From positions 7,857,501 through 7,921,500 of the forward strand of contig NZ_CP086136.1 of assembly GCF_017565645.3 (NCBI RefSeq): 64,000 nucleotides of DNA, read 5' to 3'. The translations under genes and the position numbers were made by a program. This DNA is from Bradyrhizobium barranii subsp. barranii. GTDB lineage: Bacteria > Pseudomonadota > Alphaproteobacteria > Rhizobiales > Xanthobacteraceae. Positions within the stretch are counted from its first letter, which is position 1. Every line of letters starts with the position of its first letter. Below, one piece after another: positions 51,787 to 60,898 of the stretch. Under the pieces are notes generated by a model, which was given only the letters and a program-made list of their open reading frames with translations, had not been told where the DNA came from and did not search any database.

Positions 51787-51878
51787 GTGTTCCCTCCGAA
51801 CTTGGCCCGATGCCTTAGCCGCTCGCGCGGCCAAGTTCAATCGAGCCGCCAAGCGTGCTACGCATGGGTCCTGCCGTG

Positions 51879-51911
51879 CTCTTACCCTCCCCTGGAGGGG
51901 GAGGGTAAGAG
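51879..51911. repeat. CTCTTACCCTCCCC inverted repeat
   Basis: CTCTTACCCTCCCC and GGGGAGGGTAAGAG are perfect inverted arms around a short loop (14-bp stem). It lies between the divergent ABC operons, 15 bases before the plus-strand start, where it could occlude the ribosome-binding site as an RNA hairpin. Confidence 0.7.
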
Positions 51912-51926
51912 AGTGAGCCCCGCCCA

Positions 51927-52709
51927 ATGTCTTCCAGGCCGATGATTGGCTATTCCCACGTCAGCAAGAACTTCGGCTCACTCAAGGCCGTCGACGACGT
52001 GTCGCTCGACATCGCCGAGGGCGAATTTCTGGCCATCGTCGGCGGCTCCGGCTCCGGCAAGACCACGCTGCTGCGGCTCGCCAACCGGCTGATCGAGGCC
52101 GATGCCGGCACGATCACGGTCGAGGGCGAGGATGTGCAAGCCGTCGATCCGGTCGCGCTGCGGCGCCGGATCGGCTACGTCTTCCAGAGCGGCGGGCTGT
52201 TTCCGCATCTGAGCGTCGCCGACAATATCGGAATCACGCCAAGGCTGCTGGGCGCACCGGCAGCGGACATCACCGCGCGGGTCGACGAGCTGCTCGAGCT
52301 CGTGCAACTCGACCGTCGCGCGCATCGCGATCGCCTGCCCGAGGCGCTCTCCGGCGGCCAGCGCCAGCGCGTCGGGGTGGCGCGAGCGCTCGCGGCACGG
52401 CCCCGCATCGTGCTGATGGACGAGCCGTTCGGCGCGCTCGATCCCCTCACCCGCGATGCGCTCGGCGAGGATTTTCGCGAACTGCATCGCAAGCTCGGCC
52501 TGACCACGGTCATGATCACCCATGACATGACGGAGGCGATCCTGCTCGCCGACCGCATCGCGGTGATGCGCAGCGGACAGCTGCTGGCGCAGGGCACGCC
52601 CGCGGAGCTCTCGAACAGCGGCGACGCCTATGTGCTGGAGCTGCTGCGCACGCCGCGACGCCAGGTCGAGCGGCTGAACGCGCTACTGCCACAGAGCGGT
52701 GCGGCATGA
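51927..52709 (+). CDS. OpuCA-type ABC ATPase (quaternary amine/osmolyte family)
   Basis: A 260-residue ATPase: Walker A GGSGSGKTT, YVFQSGGLFPHLSVADNIGITPRLLG, signature LSGGQRQRVGVARALAARPRIVLMDEPFGALDPLTRD, and MITHDMTEAILLADRI. The lack of C-terminal CBS domains sets it apart from many OpuCA proteins. It overlaps the fused permease gene by 4 nt (ATGA). Confidence 0.9.
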   Translation: MSSRPMIGYSHVSKNFGSLKAVDDVSLDIAEGEFLAIVGGSGSGKTTLLRLANRLIEADAGTITVEGEDVQAVDPVALRRRIGYVFQSGGLFPHLSVADNIGITPRLLGAPAADITARVDELLELVQLDRRAHRDRLPEALSGGQRQRVGVARALAARPRIVLMDEPFGALDPLTRDALGEDFRELHRKLGLTTVMITHDMTEAILLADRIAVMRSGQLLAQGTPAELSNSGDAYVLELLRTPRRQVERLNALLPQSGAA

Positions 52710-54265
52710 GCCTGTTCGCTGATCCGCGCTGGGGCGAGGCGCTGTCGCATCTGCCCGACTATCTCGGCAACCATGTGCGTGTCAGCCTCGCCGCGCTCGC
52801 GCTTGGCCTCGCCATCAGCCTGCCGCTGGCGATCCTGACGCGCAACCGACCGGCGCCGCGCGCCATCCTGCTCGCGCTCGCAAGCATCGTGCAGACGGTG
52901 CCCGGCTTGGCGCTGCTCGCGCTGTTCTATCCGCTGCTGCTGCTGGCCGCGTCCGTGACACTCGCCTGGTTCGGAATCTCCTTCTCCGCTTTCGGCTTCC
53001 TGCCGGCGATGCTGGCGCTCGCGCTCTATTCGATGCTGCCGGTGCTGCGCAACGGCATCACAGGCCTCAACGGCATCGATCCTGCGCTGATCGAAGCCGC
53101 CAAAGGCGTCGGCATGACCGCGCGGCAGTCGCTCATCATGGTCGAGTTGCCGCTGGCGCTGCCGGTGATGATGGCCGGCATCCGCACCGCGGCGGTGTGG
53201 GTGATCGGCACCGCGACCCTGTCGACGCCGATCGGGCAGACCAGCCTCGGCAATTACATTTTTGCCGGGCTTCAGACCCAGAACTGGGTGTTCGTTCTGT
53301 TCGGCTGCTTTGCCTCGGCCTTGCTCGCGCTCGCCGTCGATCAGCTGCTCGGCCTGATCGAGAGCGGCTTGCGCCACCGCAGCCGCCTGCCTGCCGCGCT
53401 CGGCGGCATCGGGATCGCGGCGCTGGTCCTCGCAACGCTGGTGCCGACGATGGGACGCTCGTCGCAGAGCTATGTCGTCGGCGCCAAGACGTTCGCCGAG
53501 CAATATGTGCTGTCGGCCCTGCTGAGGGATCGCCTCCAGGCCGCCGGTCTCCCCGCGACCGCGCGGTCGGGTCTCGGCTCCAGCGTGATCTTCGAGGCGC
53601 TCAAGGCCGGCGACATTGATCTCTATGTCGATTATTCCGGCACGCTGTGGGCCAACCAGCTGCACCGCACGGACATCAAGCCGCGCGCGGAGTTGTTGGC
53701 GGAGCTCAAGACAGCGCTCGCAAAGGACCATATCACCCTGCTCGGCGAGCTTGGCTTCGAGAACGCCTATGCGCTGGTGATGCCGAAGAAGCGCGCCGAA
53801 GCGCTCGGCATCCGCACCATCGCCGATCTCGCCGCGCATGCACCGGCGCTGTCCATCGCCGGCGACTACGAATTCTTCTCGCGCCCCGAATGGGCAGCGC
53901 TGCAAAAATCCTATGCCCTCTCGTTCCGCGCCCAGCGCCAGATGCAGCCGGATTTCATGTATGCGGCCGTCGGCAGCGGCGAGGTCGACGTGATCGCCGG
54001 CTACACCAGCGACGGACTGATCGCGAAATACGATCTGGTCGTGCTGGACGATCCCAGGCACGCGATCCCGCCCTACGACGCGATCCTGCTGCTGGCGCCG
54101 AAGCGGGCCGGCGATGAGCGACTACAGGCCGCGCTCAAGCCGCTGCTTGGCAAGATCGACATCGCCACAATGCGCGAGGCCAATTTGCGCGCCGGCGGCA
54201 ACGACGCGAATTCATCGCCGGATGCGGTGGCGAAGTGGCTTTGGGAGAAGGTGGGCAAGCGGTAG
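52706..54265 (+). CDS. Fused ABC permease and substrate-binding protein (OpuCB/OpuCC-like)
   Basis: A 519-residue fusion. The N-terminal half (about 1-215) is the permease, with the EAA region IEAAKGVGMTARQSLIMVELPLALPVMMAGIRTAAVWVIGTATL. A hydrophobic helix near 235-255 leads to the periplasmic receptor half (about 258-519): VVGAKTFAEQYVLSALLRDRL, GSSVIFEALKAGDIDLYVDYSGTLWANQL. Fusions of this type take up betaine, choline or related compounds; the ergothioneine transporter EgtU has the same layout. The ligand is not decidable without pocket modelling. It forms a two-gene operon with the ATPase. Confidence 0.9.
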   Translation: MSLFADPRWGEALSHLPDYLGNHVRVSLAALALGLAISLPLAILTRNRPAPRAILLALASIVQTVPGLALLALFYPLLLLAASVTLAWFGISFSAFGFLPAMLALALYSMLPVLRNGITGLNGIDPALIEAAKGVGMTARQSLIMVELPLALPVMMAGIRTAAVWVIGTATLSTPIGQTSLGNYIFAGLQTQNWVFVLFGCFASALLALAVDQLLGLIESGLRHRSRLPAALGGIGIAALVLATLVPTMGRSSQSYVVGAKTFAEQYVLSALLRDRLQAAGLPATARSGLGSSVIFEALKAGDIDLYVDYSGTLWANQLHRTDIKPRAELLAELKTALAKDHITLLGELGFENAYALVMPKKRAEALGIRTIADLAAHAPALSIAGDYEFFSRPEWAALQKSYALSFRAQRQMQPDFMYAAVGSGEVDVIAGYTSDGLIAKYDLVVLDDPRHAIPPYDAILLLAPKRAGDERLQAALKPLLGKIDIATMREANLRAGGNDANSSPDAVAKWLWEKVGKR

Positions 54266-54277
54266 GCCCGGATTTCG

Positions 54278-54365
54278 TAGGGTGGGCAAAGGCGCGTAAG
54301 CGCCGTGCCCACCGTCTCTCAACACGCGCAACAGGATGGTGGGCACGCTTCGCTTTGCCACCCTA
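54278..54365. repeat. TAGGGTGGGCAAAG palindromic repeat
   Basis: The same family as 37231-37316. Left arm TAGGGTGGGCAAAG; right arm CTTTGCCACCCTA lacks one C relative to the other copy. It lies after the fused transporter gene, before the convergent sulfatase gene. Confidence 0.8.
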
Positions 54366-54393
54366 CGATCTGGGTCTTGCGTAGCGATCAGCG

Positions 54394-56109
54394 CTACAGC
54401 CCCCGGATGATCCCGGCATTGATCAGCAGCCGGTTGAGCCGCCGCGCCTCCGCACCGTCCTTGCAGCCGTAGAAGATGCCTTTGCAGCGGAGCATGATCT
54501 GCTTCTGTTCGGCAAAGGAGGGATCGAGCGGAATGCCGGCGGCTTCCTGAATCACCAGCGGGAGATAAGGGCCGTCGACCGTGTCCATCACGGCCTCGCT
54601 CTTCACCGGCTCGAAATTGATGGCGTCGATCGCGTAATAGGTCGCGTAGAGACGCGGGTCGTAAGCGTCGAGCTTCTTGCCGAGGGCGCCCTCGTCGAGC
54701 CCGGGCTCGAGGAGGTTCGGCGCAAACTCGGGCTGGTGATCGCCGTAGCGCACGATCAGGAAGGGCTCGCCGGGAAAATTTTTCTTCAGCCCCGCCACAA
54801 ACGCTCTGTACTGCTCGGCGCTCATCGCCTGCCGGCGCAGATATTCGTCGATGGACGCCACATTATTGCCCGGCGCGCGCCAGTTCGGCAGCAGATCGGG
54901 GCGGAAGCGCGTCTCCCAGGGGAAATGATTGGCGCCGAGATAGATGAAGGTGAACAGCGGCTTGTTCGGCGGCTGCTGGCCCATCAGCTGGAGCGCCTTG
55001 TCGTAGAAAAAGGAGTCCGGCTCGACGTCCTTAGCGCCGAGATCCTTCGAGTCGAGGAAGCGTTCGACGCCCGTCGTCACCTGAAAGCTGCGCGCGCCCA
55101 TGAAGCCGCCATAGGCGGGATAGAGCGATAACGTGTCATAGCCGCAGCGGCGCAGCGCCAGCGGGAGGCCCCGCTCGACGCGGTTTGAGGCGATGCGCGT
55201 CACGAAATAGGCGAAGCGGCCGAACGAGCGCGAGGAGAGGCCAGCGAGCACGTTGTATTCGGTGAACCAGCTCGGCCCGCCATTGCTCTCGGCAAGGAAC
55301 GTGCGCTGCTTGCCGTCAAAGGATTTGAAATGATCGCCATAGCGCGGCGGCACCTTGATGCCCTGGGCGGCGCGGATGTCGAAGCTAGATTCATCATGGA
55401 CCATGATAATGTTCGGCCGGCGGCCCGCGGGGTGGCAGGCATCCACCAGCGGCATGTTGAGCCGTTCGTTGGTCGAGGCCGCCGACTCCATGAAGCCGTA
55501 TTGCGCGAAATCGGAGACCGCGCTGACGCCGGAGCGGAAGAATTTCGAGAGATAGCCGTCGTCGTAATAGCCGCGCCAGGCCTCGTCTGGATGATAGAGC
55601 GAATAGCCGACCAGTGCGGCAAGACAGGCGAGCGTGGACGCGAACGCCGGCAGGCGGCGGATGCGAAACGGATCGAGCCACCACAGCGCATACATCAGCG
55701 GCAGCGTGACGAGGCCGGCCCCGATCACCGACCAGCGCAAGTTCGGGAAGATCGTGAACAGGAACGCCACGGTGTCGCGGTCGATCATCATCAGGTCGAT
55801 GAAGTTGACCGTCATCTGCACGACGTCGTGCTTGAGACGCGACAGCAGCACCAGCACGACGACCATGGTCAGCGACAGCGCACCCGACAGTGCCGGCCGC
55901 CGCAAGAGCGTGATCCAGAAGAAATTGAGGATGCCCCAGGCGAGCACGAACGAAAGCCGCGAACCGAAATCGGTCTCGGTCTCGTACATGAGCGCGAGGG
56001 CGGCAAGATGCGGCGCGGCAACCGCAAGCAGGCGCCAGATGCCGAGCGCGGCAACGCTCGCCAGCACGGCGGTGGTGGCAGAAGGACCTGGATTCGGCGC
56101 GGACGCCAT
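54394..56109 (-). CDS. LtaS-type sulfatase-fold membrane protein
   Basis: A 571-residue inner-membrane protein. Five hydrophobic helices occupy residues about 12-185, and a periplasmic alkaline-phosphatase-fold domain follows: IIMVHDESSFD (metal ligands), GGPSWFTEYNVLAG, where the LtaS family places its nucleophile (Ser here for the usual Thr), and RYGDHQPEF. Such enzymes transfer phosphoglycerol or phosphoethanolamine groups to cell-surface glycans. The target is unknown; cyclic glucan or LPS modification is possible. The start is set at ATG 56109; a GTG nine bases upstream is the alternative. Confidence 0.85.
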   Translation of the reverse strand: MASAPNPGPSATTAVLASVAALGIWRLLAVAAPHLAALALMYETETDFGSRLSFVLAWGILNFFWITLLRRPALSGALSLTMVVVLVLLSRLKHDVVQMTVNFIDLMMIDRDTVAFLFTIFPNLRWSVIGAGLVTLPLMYALWWLDPFRIRRLPAFASTLACLAALVGYSLYHPDEAWRGYYDDGYLSKFFRSGVSAVSDFAQYGFMESAASTNERLNMPLVDACHPAGRRPNIIMVHDESSFDIRAAQGIKVPPRYGDHFKSFDGKQRTFLAESNGGPSWFTEYNVLAGLSSRSFGRFAYFVTRIASNRVERGLPLALRRCGYDTLSLYPAYGGFMGARSFQVTTGVERFLDSKDLGAKDVEPDSFFYDKALQLMGQQPPNKPLFTFIYLGANHFPWETRFRPDLLPNWRAPGNNVASIDEYLRRQAMSAEQYRAFVAGLKKNFPGEPFLIVRYGDHQPEFAPNLLEPGLDEGALGKKLDAYDPRLYATYYAIDAINFEPVKSEAVMDTVDGPYLPLVIQEAAGIPLDPSFAEQKQIMLRCKGIFYGCKDGAEARRLNRLLINAGIIRGL

Positions 56110-56301
56110 CGACGGCACGCAACTTCTGGTCCGGCGCGATGAATACCCAGCCGTCGGGCCGGCCTGCGGCGTTCGGCGCAGCCGGAAGCCTGCACCGTGT
56201 CATAAAACTGTAATTGAATGGTCACGGACAAGCAACGCGTGTCGCGGTCCGACCTTCGCTTAATGTTAGCAGGCGGCGAACAGCCGCACGGCCAACTCCA
56301 T

Positions 56302-56405
56302 CCCCTCACCCTGAGGAGCCTGCGAAGCAGGCGTCTCGAAGGGCGAGGCCCGAGTGGGCCTGCATGGTTCGAGACGGCGCTACGCGCCTCGTCGCCATGA
56401 GGGTC
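56302..56405. repeat. CCTCACCCTGAGGAG intergenic repeat
   Basis: A repeat-like stretch with CTCACCCTGAG, GCCTGC-GAA-GCAGGC, GTCTCGAA and GTTCGAGAC as inverted segments and GAGGCGCGTAGCGCC-like folding. The sequence type is common in Bradyrhizobium intergenic DNA (family knowledge). It lies beyond the stop of the TetR gene. Confidence 0.6.
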
Positions 56406-56412
56406 AGTCAGT

Positions 56413-57078
56413 TCAGGAGCCGCGGCCCGACTTCGCGATCCCCGCGATGAAGAGGTCGATCACCCCTTCCGCCATCCGCTCGGTCTCGCCCTCCTCCACC
56501 CCCCAGCGCGGAAAGTGGCCGTCGAGGTTCATCCGGGCAAAGCCGTAGACCAGGGCGCGGCCGGCGATCTGGATGCGCTTGAGGTCGGCCGACCGCAGCA
56601 GGCCCTGCTCCGCCGCGTCTGCCAGCATCCGTTCGGTTAGAGCGATCAGTTCGGCATTGTCGCGTGTCAGCTCCGCGGAGCTGCCGTGGGCGAAATAGCG
56701 CCCCGTGGAGATGATCTCGAAATGCGCGGGGTTGCGCATCGCCCAGCGCAGGTAGGCAAGCCCGAAGGCGCGGAAGCGGCCGAGCGGGTCGGTGGCCGGC
56801 GCCTGGCCCAGCGCCACCTCGATCTCGGCACGAAAGCGCCGCTGCGCCTCCCCGGCCACCGCCGCCATCAGCGCGTCGCGGTTGGGGAAGTGCCGGAACG
56901 GCGCCCCCGGCGAAACCGCGGCCCGGCGTGCGGCCTCGCGCACCGAGACTTCGGCATCCTCCGCCGCCAGTTGCAACGCAGCATCGATCAGCACGCGGCG
57001 GAGGTCACCGTGATGATAGGGCCGGGCTTCCGGCGTTTGGCGGCGGGCGCGCGGCTTGGACGGCTGTCGGGCAGGCAT
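56413..57078 (-). CDS. TetR/AcrR-family transcriptional regulator
   Basis: A 221-residue repressor: the helix-turn-helix is VSVREAARRAAVSPGAPFRHFPNRDALMAAVAGEA, followed by a C-terminal ligand domain of WHG/TetR_C_33 type (PAHFEIISTGRYF). The start is ATG 57078 with AGGA upstream. It diverges from the six-helix membrane protein, and two perfect copies of a TetR-type palindrome lie in the 106-base spacer. Confidence 0.92.
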   Translation of the reverse strand: MPARQPSKPRARRQTPEARPYHHGDLRRVLIDAALQLAAEDAEVSVREAARRAAVSPGAPFRHFPNRDALMAAVAGEAQRRFRAEIEVALGQAPATDPLGRFRAFGLAYLRWAMRNPAHFEIISTGRYFAHGSSAELTRDNAELIALTERMLADAAEQGLLRSADLKRIQIAGRALVYGFARMNLDGHFPRWGVEEGETERMAEGVIDLFIAGIAKSGRGS

Positions 57079-57105
57079 GGCGCTTCCTAGCATCACCTCA
57101 ACGTG

Positions 57106-57124
57106 AATGTAAGCATCGATTACA
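57106..57124. promoter_or_regulatory. TetR operator, copy 1
   Basis: AATGTAAGCATCGATTACA contains TGTAA-N7-TTACA, a typical TetR palindrome. It lies 28 bases before the TetR start and is an exact inverted copy of the second site. Confidence 0.8.
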
Positions 57125-57127
57125 CCG

Positions 57128-57156
57128 TTGACGACTTCGCCAGCCTGAAATGTAAT
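57128..57156 (+). promoter_or_regulatory. Promoter of the divergent membrane-protein gene
   Basis: TTGACG (57128-57133), 17 bases, TGTAAT (57151-57156). The -10 lies within operator copy 2, so repressor binding would block polymerase. Confidence 0.7.
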
Positions 57157-57169
57157 CGATGCTTACATT
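57151..57169. promoter_or_regulatory. TetR operator, copy 2
   Basis: TGTAATCGATGCTTACATT is the exact reverse complement of the site at 57106-57124, with 26 bases between the two. It overlaps the -10 and likely start of the membrane-protein transcript. Confidence 0.8.
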
Positions 57170-57184
57170 AGGGAGGAGACCGCC

Positions 57185-57805
57185 ATGTCACAACGTCAGA
57201 ACTGGTTCGAGGGCTGGCGGCTGCTCGCCGTTCTCACCCTGAGCCTCATCGCGCTCAGCCTGTGGATCGCGTCGATGCGGCAGTTCGAGGTCGAGGGCGT
57301 GCGGATGGTGATCCGTTTCACGGCGCGAAGCTCGCTGCTGCTGTTCTGCCTTGCCTTCAGTGCAGCGGCGCTCGCCCGGCTGTGGCCGAACGCCTGGACC
57401 CGCTGGCAGCGCCGCAACCGTCGCTATCTGGGCTTAAGCTTTGCGGCCTCCCACGCCATCCACGCGGTTGCGATCGTTGCGTTCGCCAGAATGGACCCGG
57501 CCGGCTTTGCGGTGGCGACTTCGGCCGCGTCCTACATCTTCGGCGGCATCGGCTATGCATTCATCATCGCCATGAGCGCGACCTCGTTCGACCGCACCGC
57601 CGCGCTGCTCGGACCGCAGGCCTGGCGCGTGCTGCACCTCGTGGGCGGCTATTACCTCTGGTTCCAGTTCATGGTGTCGTTCGGCAAGCGCGTGCAGGCG
57701 ATGCCGCTCTATGCCGCCTTCCTCATTCCGTTGTTCGCCGTGATGGCGCTGCGGCTGATCGCGATGGCCGCCCACCCCCGCCGACGGACGGCCGAAGCGA
57801 GCTGA
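57185..57805 (+). CDS. Six-helix membrane protein resembling ferric-reductase/MsrQ-type domains
   Basis: A 206-residue inner-membrane protein with about six helices. Histidines suited to haem ligation lie in ASHAIHAVAIVAF and LHLVGGYYLWFQF, the pattern of ferric-reductase-like (PF01794) domains. No FAD or NAD domain is attached. The N-terminus (MSQRQNWFEGWRLLAV) is cytoplasmic by charge. GGGAGGAG precedes the start. It is under the divergent TetR. The electron donor and target are unknown. Confidence 0.72.
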   Translation: MSQRQNWFEGWRLLAVLTLSLIALSLWIASMRQFEVEGVRMVIRFTARSSLLLFCLAFSAAALARLWPNAWTRWQRRNRRYLGLSFAASHAIHAVAIVAFARMDPAGFAVATSAASYIFGGIGYAFIIAMSATSFDRTAALLGPQAWRVLHLVGGYYLWFQFMVSFGKRVQAMPLYAAFLIPLFAVMALRLIAMAAHPRRRTAEAS

Positions 57806-57812
57806 ACGTCGA

Positions 57813-58664
57813 TCAGCCCTGCGGCAGGAACCCCAGGCGCTTTGCGATGATGCGATCAACCGTCCGTTTCGGCAGCAATGCGCCGACCAGATGGCGCAAC
57901 GGATCCGGCGTGATCTGGTAGCGCACCTTGGGGCTCGCGGCGGTCAGCGCCTCGAACACGATTTCGGCGATCCGCTCGGCCGGCAGGCCCTTCGCACCGA
58001 GGTCCATCATGAACGCCATGACCTTGTTCAGCGCCGGCAGATAGGGCGAGTTCTGGTAGACGGAGAGATCGATCTCTTCGGCCTTGCTCCAGATCGGCGT
58101 CTTCACTGCGCCCGGGGCGACGATGATGACGTCGATCCCGAACAGCATCAGCTCACGCCGCAGGCTCTCCGACAGGCCTTCGATGGCGTGCTTGGAGGTG
58201 CAGTAAGGCGCCGACAGCGGATTGCCGTTCTTGCCGGCGACCGAGCTGATCATCACGATCCGCCCCTTCGGCCCCTTCAGCGATGGGTCCGCGCCGAGCA
58301 GCGGCCCAAAGGCTTGCGTCGCGATGACCGGGCCGATGACGTTGATGTCCATCTGGCGGCGGAAATCGTCGACCGACAATTCCAGGACCGGCCCCGCGAC
58401 CGCAATGCCGGCATTGTTGACGAGCCCCGCCAGCGTGTCGCCAGCCAGCGCCTCGCGAACCTGGCGCGCAGCGGCGAGCACGGCGGCCTCGTCGGTAACG
58501 TCGAACAGGAGCGGCGTGAAGTTCGCGCCGAACTCACCCCTGAGCCGGTCGGCGTCGGCCTGCTTGCGGACGCTGCCGAAGACGCGGTAGCCGCGCCCGA
58601 TCAGAAATTTCGCAATGGCCCAGCCGATGCCGGTGGACGCGCCGGTGACGACGACAGATCGCAT
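57813..58664 (-). CDS. Short-chain dehydrogenase/reductase
   Basis: A 283-residue classical SDR: cofactor motif TGASTGIG, NNAGIA, catalytic Ser in MISSVAGKNG and YCTSK (YxxxK). Residues suggest NADP preference (GSVRK at the end of beta 2). The C-terminal 60 residues extend the fold. The substrate is not indicated. It converges with the membrane-protein gene, with 7 nt between stops. Confidence 0.9.
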   Translation of the reverse strand: MRSVVVTGASTGIGWAIAKFLIGRGYRVFGSVRKQADADRLRGEFGANFTPLLFDVTDEAAVLAAARQVREALAGDTLAGLVNNAGIAVAGPVLELSVDDFRRQMDINVIGPVIATQAFGPLLGADPSLKGPKGRIVMISSVAGKNGNPLSAPYCTSKHAIEGLSESLRRELMLFGIDVIIVAPGAVKTPIWSKAEEIDLSVYQNSPYLPALNKVMAFMMDLGAKGLPAERIAEIVFEALTAASPKVRYQITPDPLRHLVGALLPKRTVDRIIAKRLGFLPQG

Positions 58665-58999
58665 AGACCCCTCCCCCTCAAGTTCCCGCGATCACGGAGA
58701 GAAGGATGTGTCAGCGCAATGCCACCCAACGCTCAAAGGGACGTCGCGGGTGTCGATTCTTAAGATGAAGCGGCGCGCGAGCTTCGCGCCATGAGATTGA
58801 TTGCGCCCTGAAGATGCAGATGAAGATCCGAATCCTCGATCTTGAAGACGCTGGGCTTTTGGCGATCGCGAGCTTCTGGAAAGGTTCTGAAACGACGCGA
58901 GACCAAGAATGTGGTTTAAGCGTCAGTTCTTCGCGCTCAGAGGGCATGTCAGCTCGCGAAGAATTTGAATGAAGCGGCAATGCTTCGCGCGAGATGAAA

Positions 59000-59030
59000 G
59001 GAGCGAGACCGCCGTTCGCGATCTCGCTCC
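59000..59030. repeat. Inverted repeat GGAGCGAGA / TCTCGCTCC
   Basis: A perfect 9-bp stem with a 13-base loop, 56 bases from the next hairpin. It may form part of a transcript end. Confidence 0.5.
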
Positions 59031-59085
59031 GATGTAGTCGAGAAGGTTTAAAATTTGGTTTGGCGAGCGAAGCTTGTGTTTCGCT

Positions 59086-59128
59086 CGTCATTCCGGGGCG
59101 CGACGAAGTCGCGAACCCGGAATGACGG
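59086..59128. repeat. CGTCATTCCGGG hairpin repeat, likely ilvC terminator
   Basis: CGTCATTCCGGG and CCCGGAATGACG arms enclose the small hairpin CGCGACGAAGTCGCG. It starts 9 bases after the ilvC stop and has the same arms as 35794-35825. Confidence 0.75.
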
Positions 59129-59136
59129 CGCACCCG

Positions 59137-60234
<1,098 letters not shown>

Positions 60235-60288
60235 CTAGAGCATTTTCAGCCCCTAGGGAAACCCGTTTCTGCATGGAAATCCGCGACA

Positions 60289-60891
60289 TCATGCATCCAT
60301 GAAAACGGGGTAGAGGGAGGCGAGCAGCAGGAGCGCCATCACGATATTGAAGGCGCGGACCAGCCGCTCCGAGGTCAGTACCGGTCGTAGTGCAGTGCCG
60401 AACAGGGCCCAGACCACCGTCGAGACCGTGCCAACGAGCAGGCTGATCAGGGTCTGGATCGCGATGTTCAGGGGGAATTGGGCGATGGCCGCATAGGCGG
60501 TGATGGTGCCGATCACGATCACCCAGCCCTTGGCGTTGATCCACTGGAACATCGCCGCGCCCCAGAAGGTCATCGGGCCACGGCCGTCCTCCTCGCCCGG
60601 CTTGGCCGGACCCGAGAAGGCGATCACCGCGGCGAGGTAAATCAAGTAGGCGGCGCCGGCATATTTCAGGATGGCCTGGAGGATCGGATAGGCCAGAAAC
60701 ACCGTGCCGAGCCCGAGGCCGACGGCGCCGACCATGAAGGCGAAGCCGATCGTGATGCCAGCGATATGCGGGATGGTGCGGCGGAAGCCGTAAGTCAGTC
60801 CCGACGACAGCAGCATGATGTTGTTCGGCCCCGGCGTGAAGAACATCACGAGGGCGAAGATGATGAAGGCATAGAGCAGCGACTGGGACAT
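60289..60891 (-). CDS. LysE-family amino acid exporter
   Basis: A 200-residue six-helix membrane protein: FTPGPNNIMLLSSGLTYGFRRTIPHIAGITIGF is the LysE/RhtB signature. The start is ATG 60891 with GAGGTGAGC ahead; GTG 60897 is too close to it. It follows the EamA gene by 7 nt. In this setting it may export branched-chain or other amino acids (inference). Confidence 0.9.
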   Translation of the reverse strand: MSQSLLYAFIIFALVMFFTPGPNNIMLLSSGLTYGFRRTIPHIAGITIGFAFMVGAVGLGLGTVFLAYPILQAILKYAGAAYLIYLAAVIAFSGPAKPGEEDGRGPMTFWGAAMFQWINAKGWVIVIGTITAYAAIAQFPLNIAIQTLISLLVGTVSTVVWALFGTALRPVLTSERLVRAFNIVMALLLLASLYPVFMDA

Positions 60892-60898
60892 GCTCACC

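Larger units (their letters stand above)
58665..59136. other. Intergenic region between the SDR and ilvC genes
   Basis: This 472-base region holds the inverted repeat GGAGCGAGA/TCTCGCTCC (59000-59030) and the CGTCATTCCGG hairpin (59086-59128). GAAGCGGC and CGAAGC-type short repeats recur at about 58765-58990. No credible gene was found; a minus-strand frame across it lacks a start site and similarity. Confidence 0.4.

Noticed and set aside
58711..59133. Minus-strand frame between the SDR and ilvC genes
   Set aside because: It runs through two hairpin repeats and shows no family pattern.
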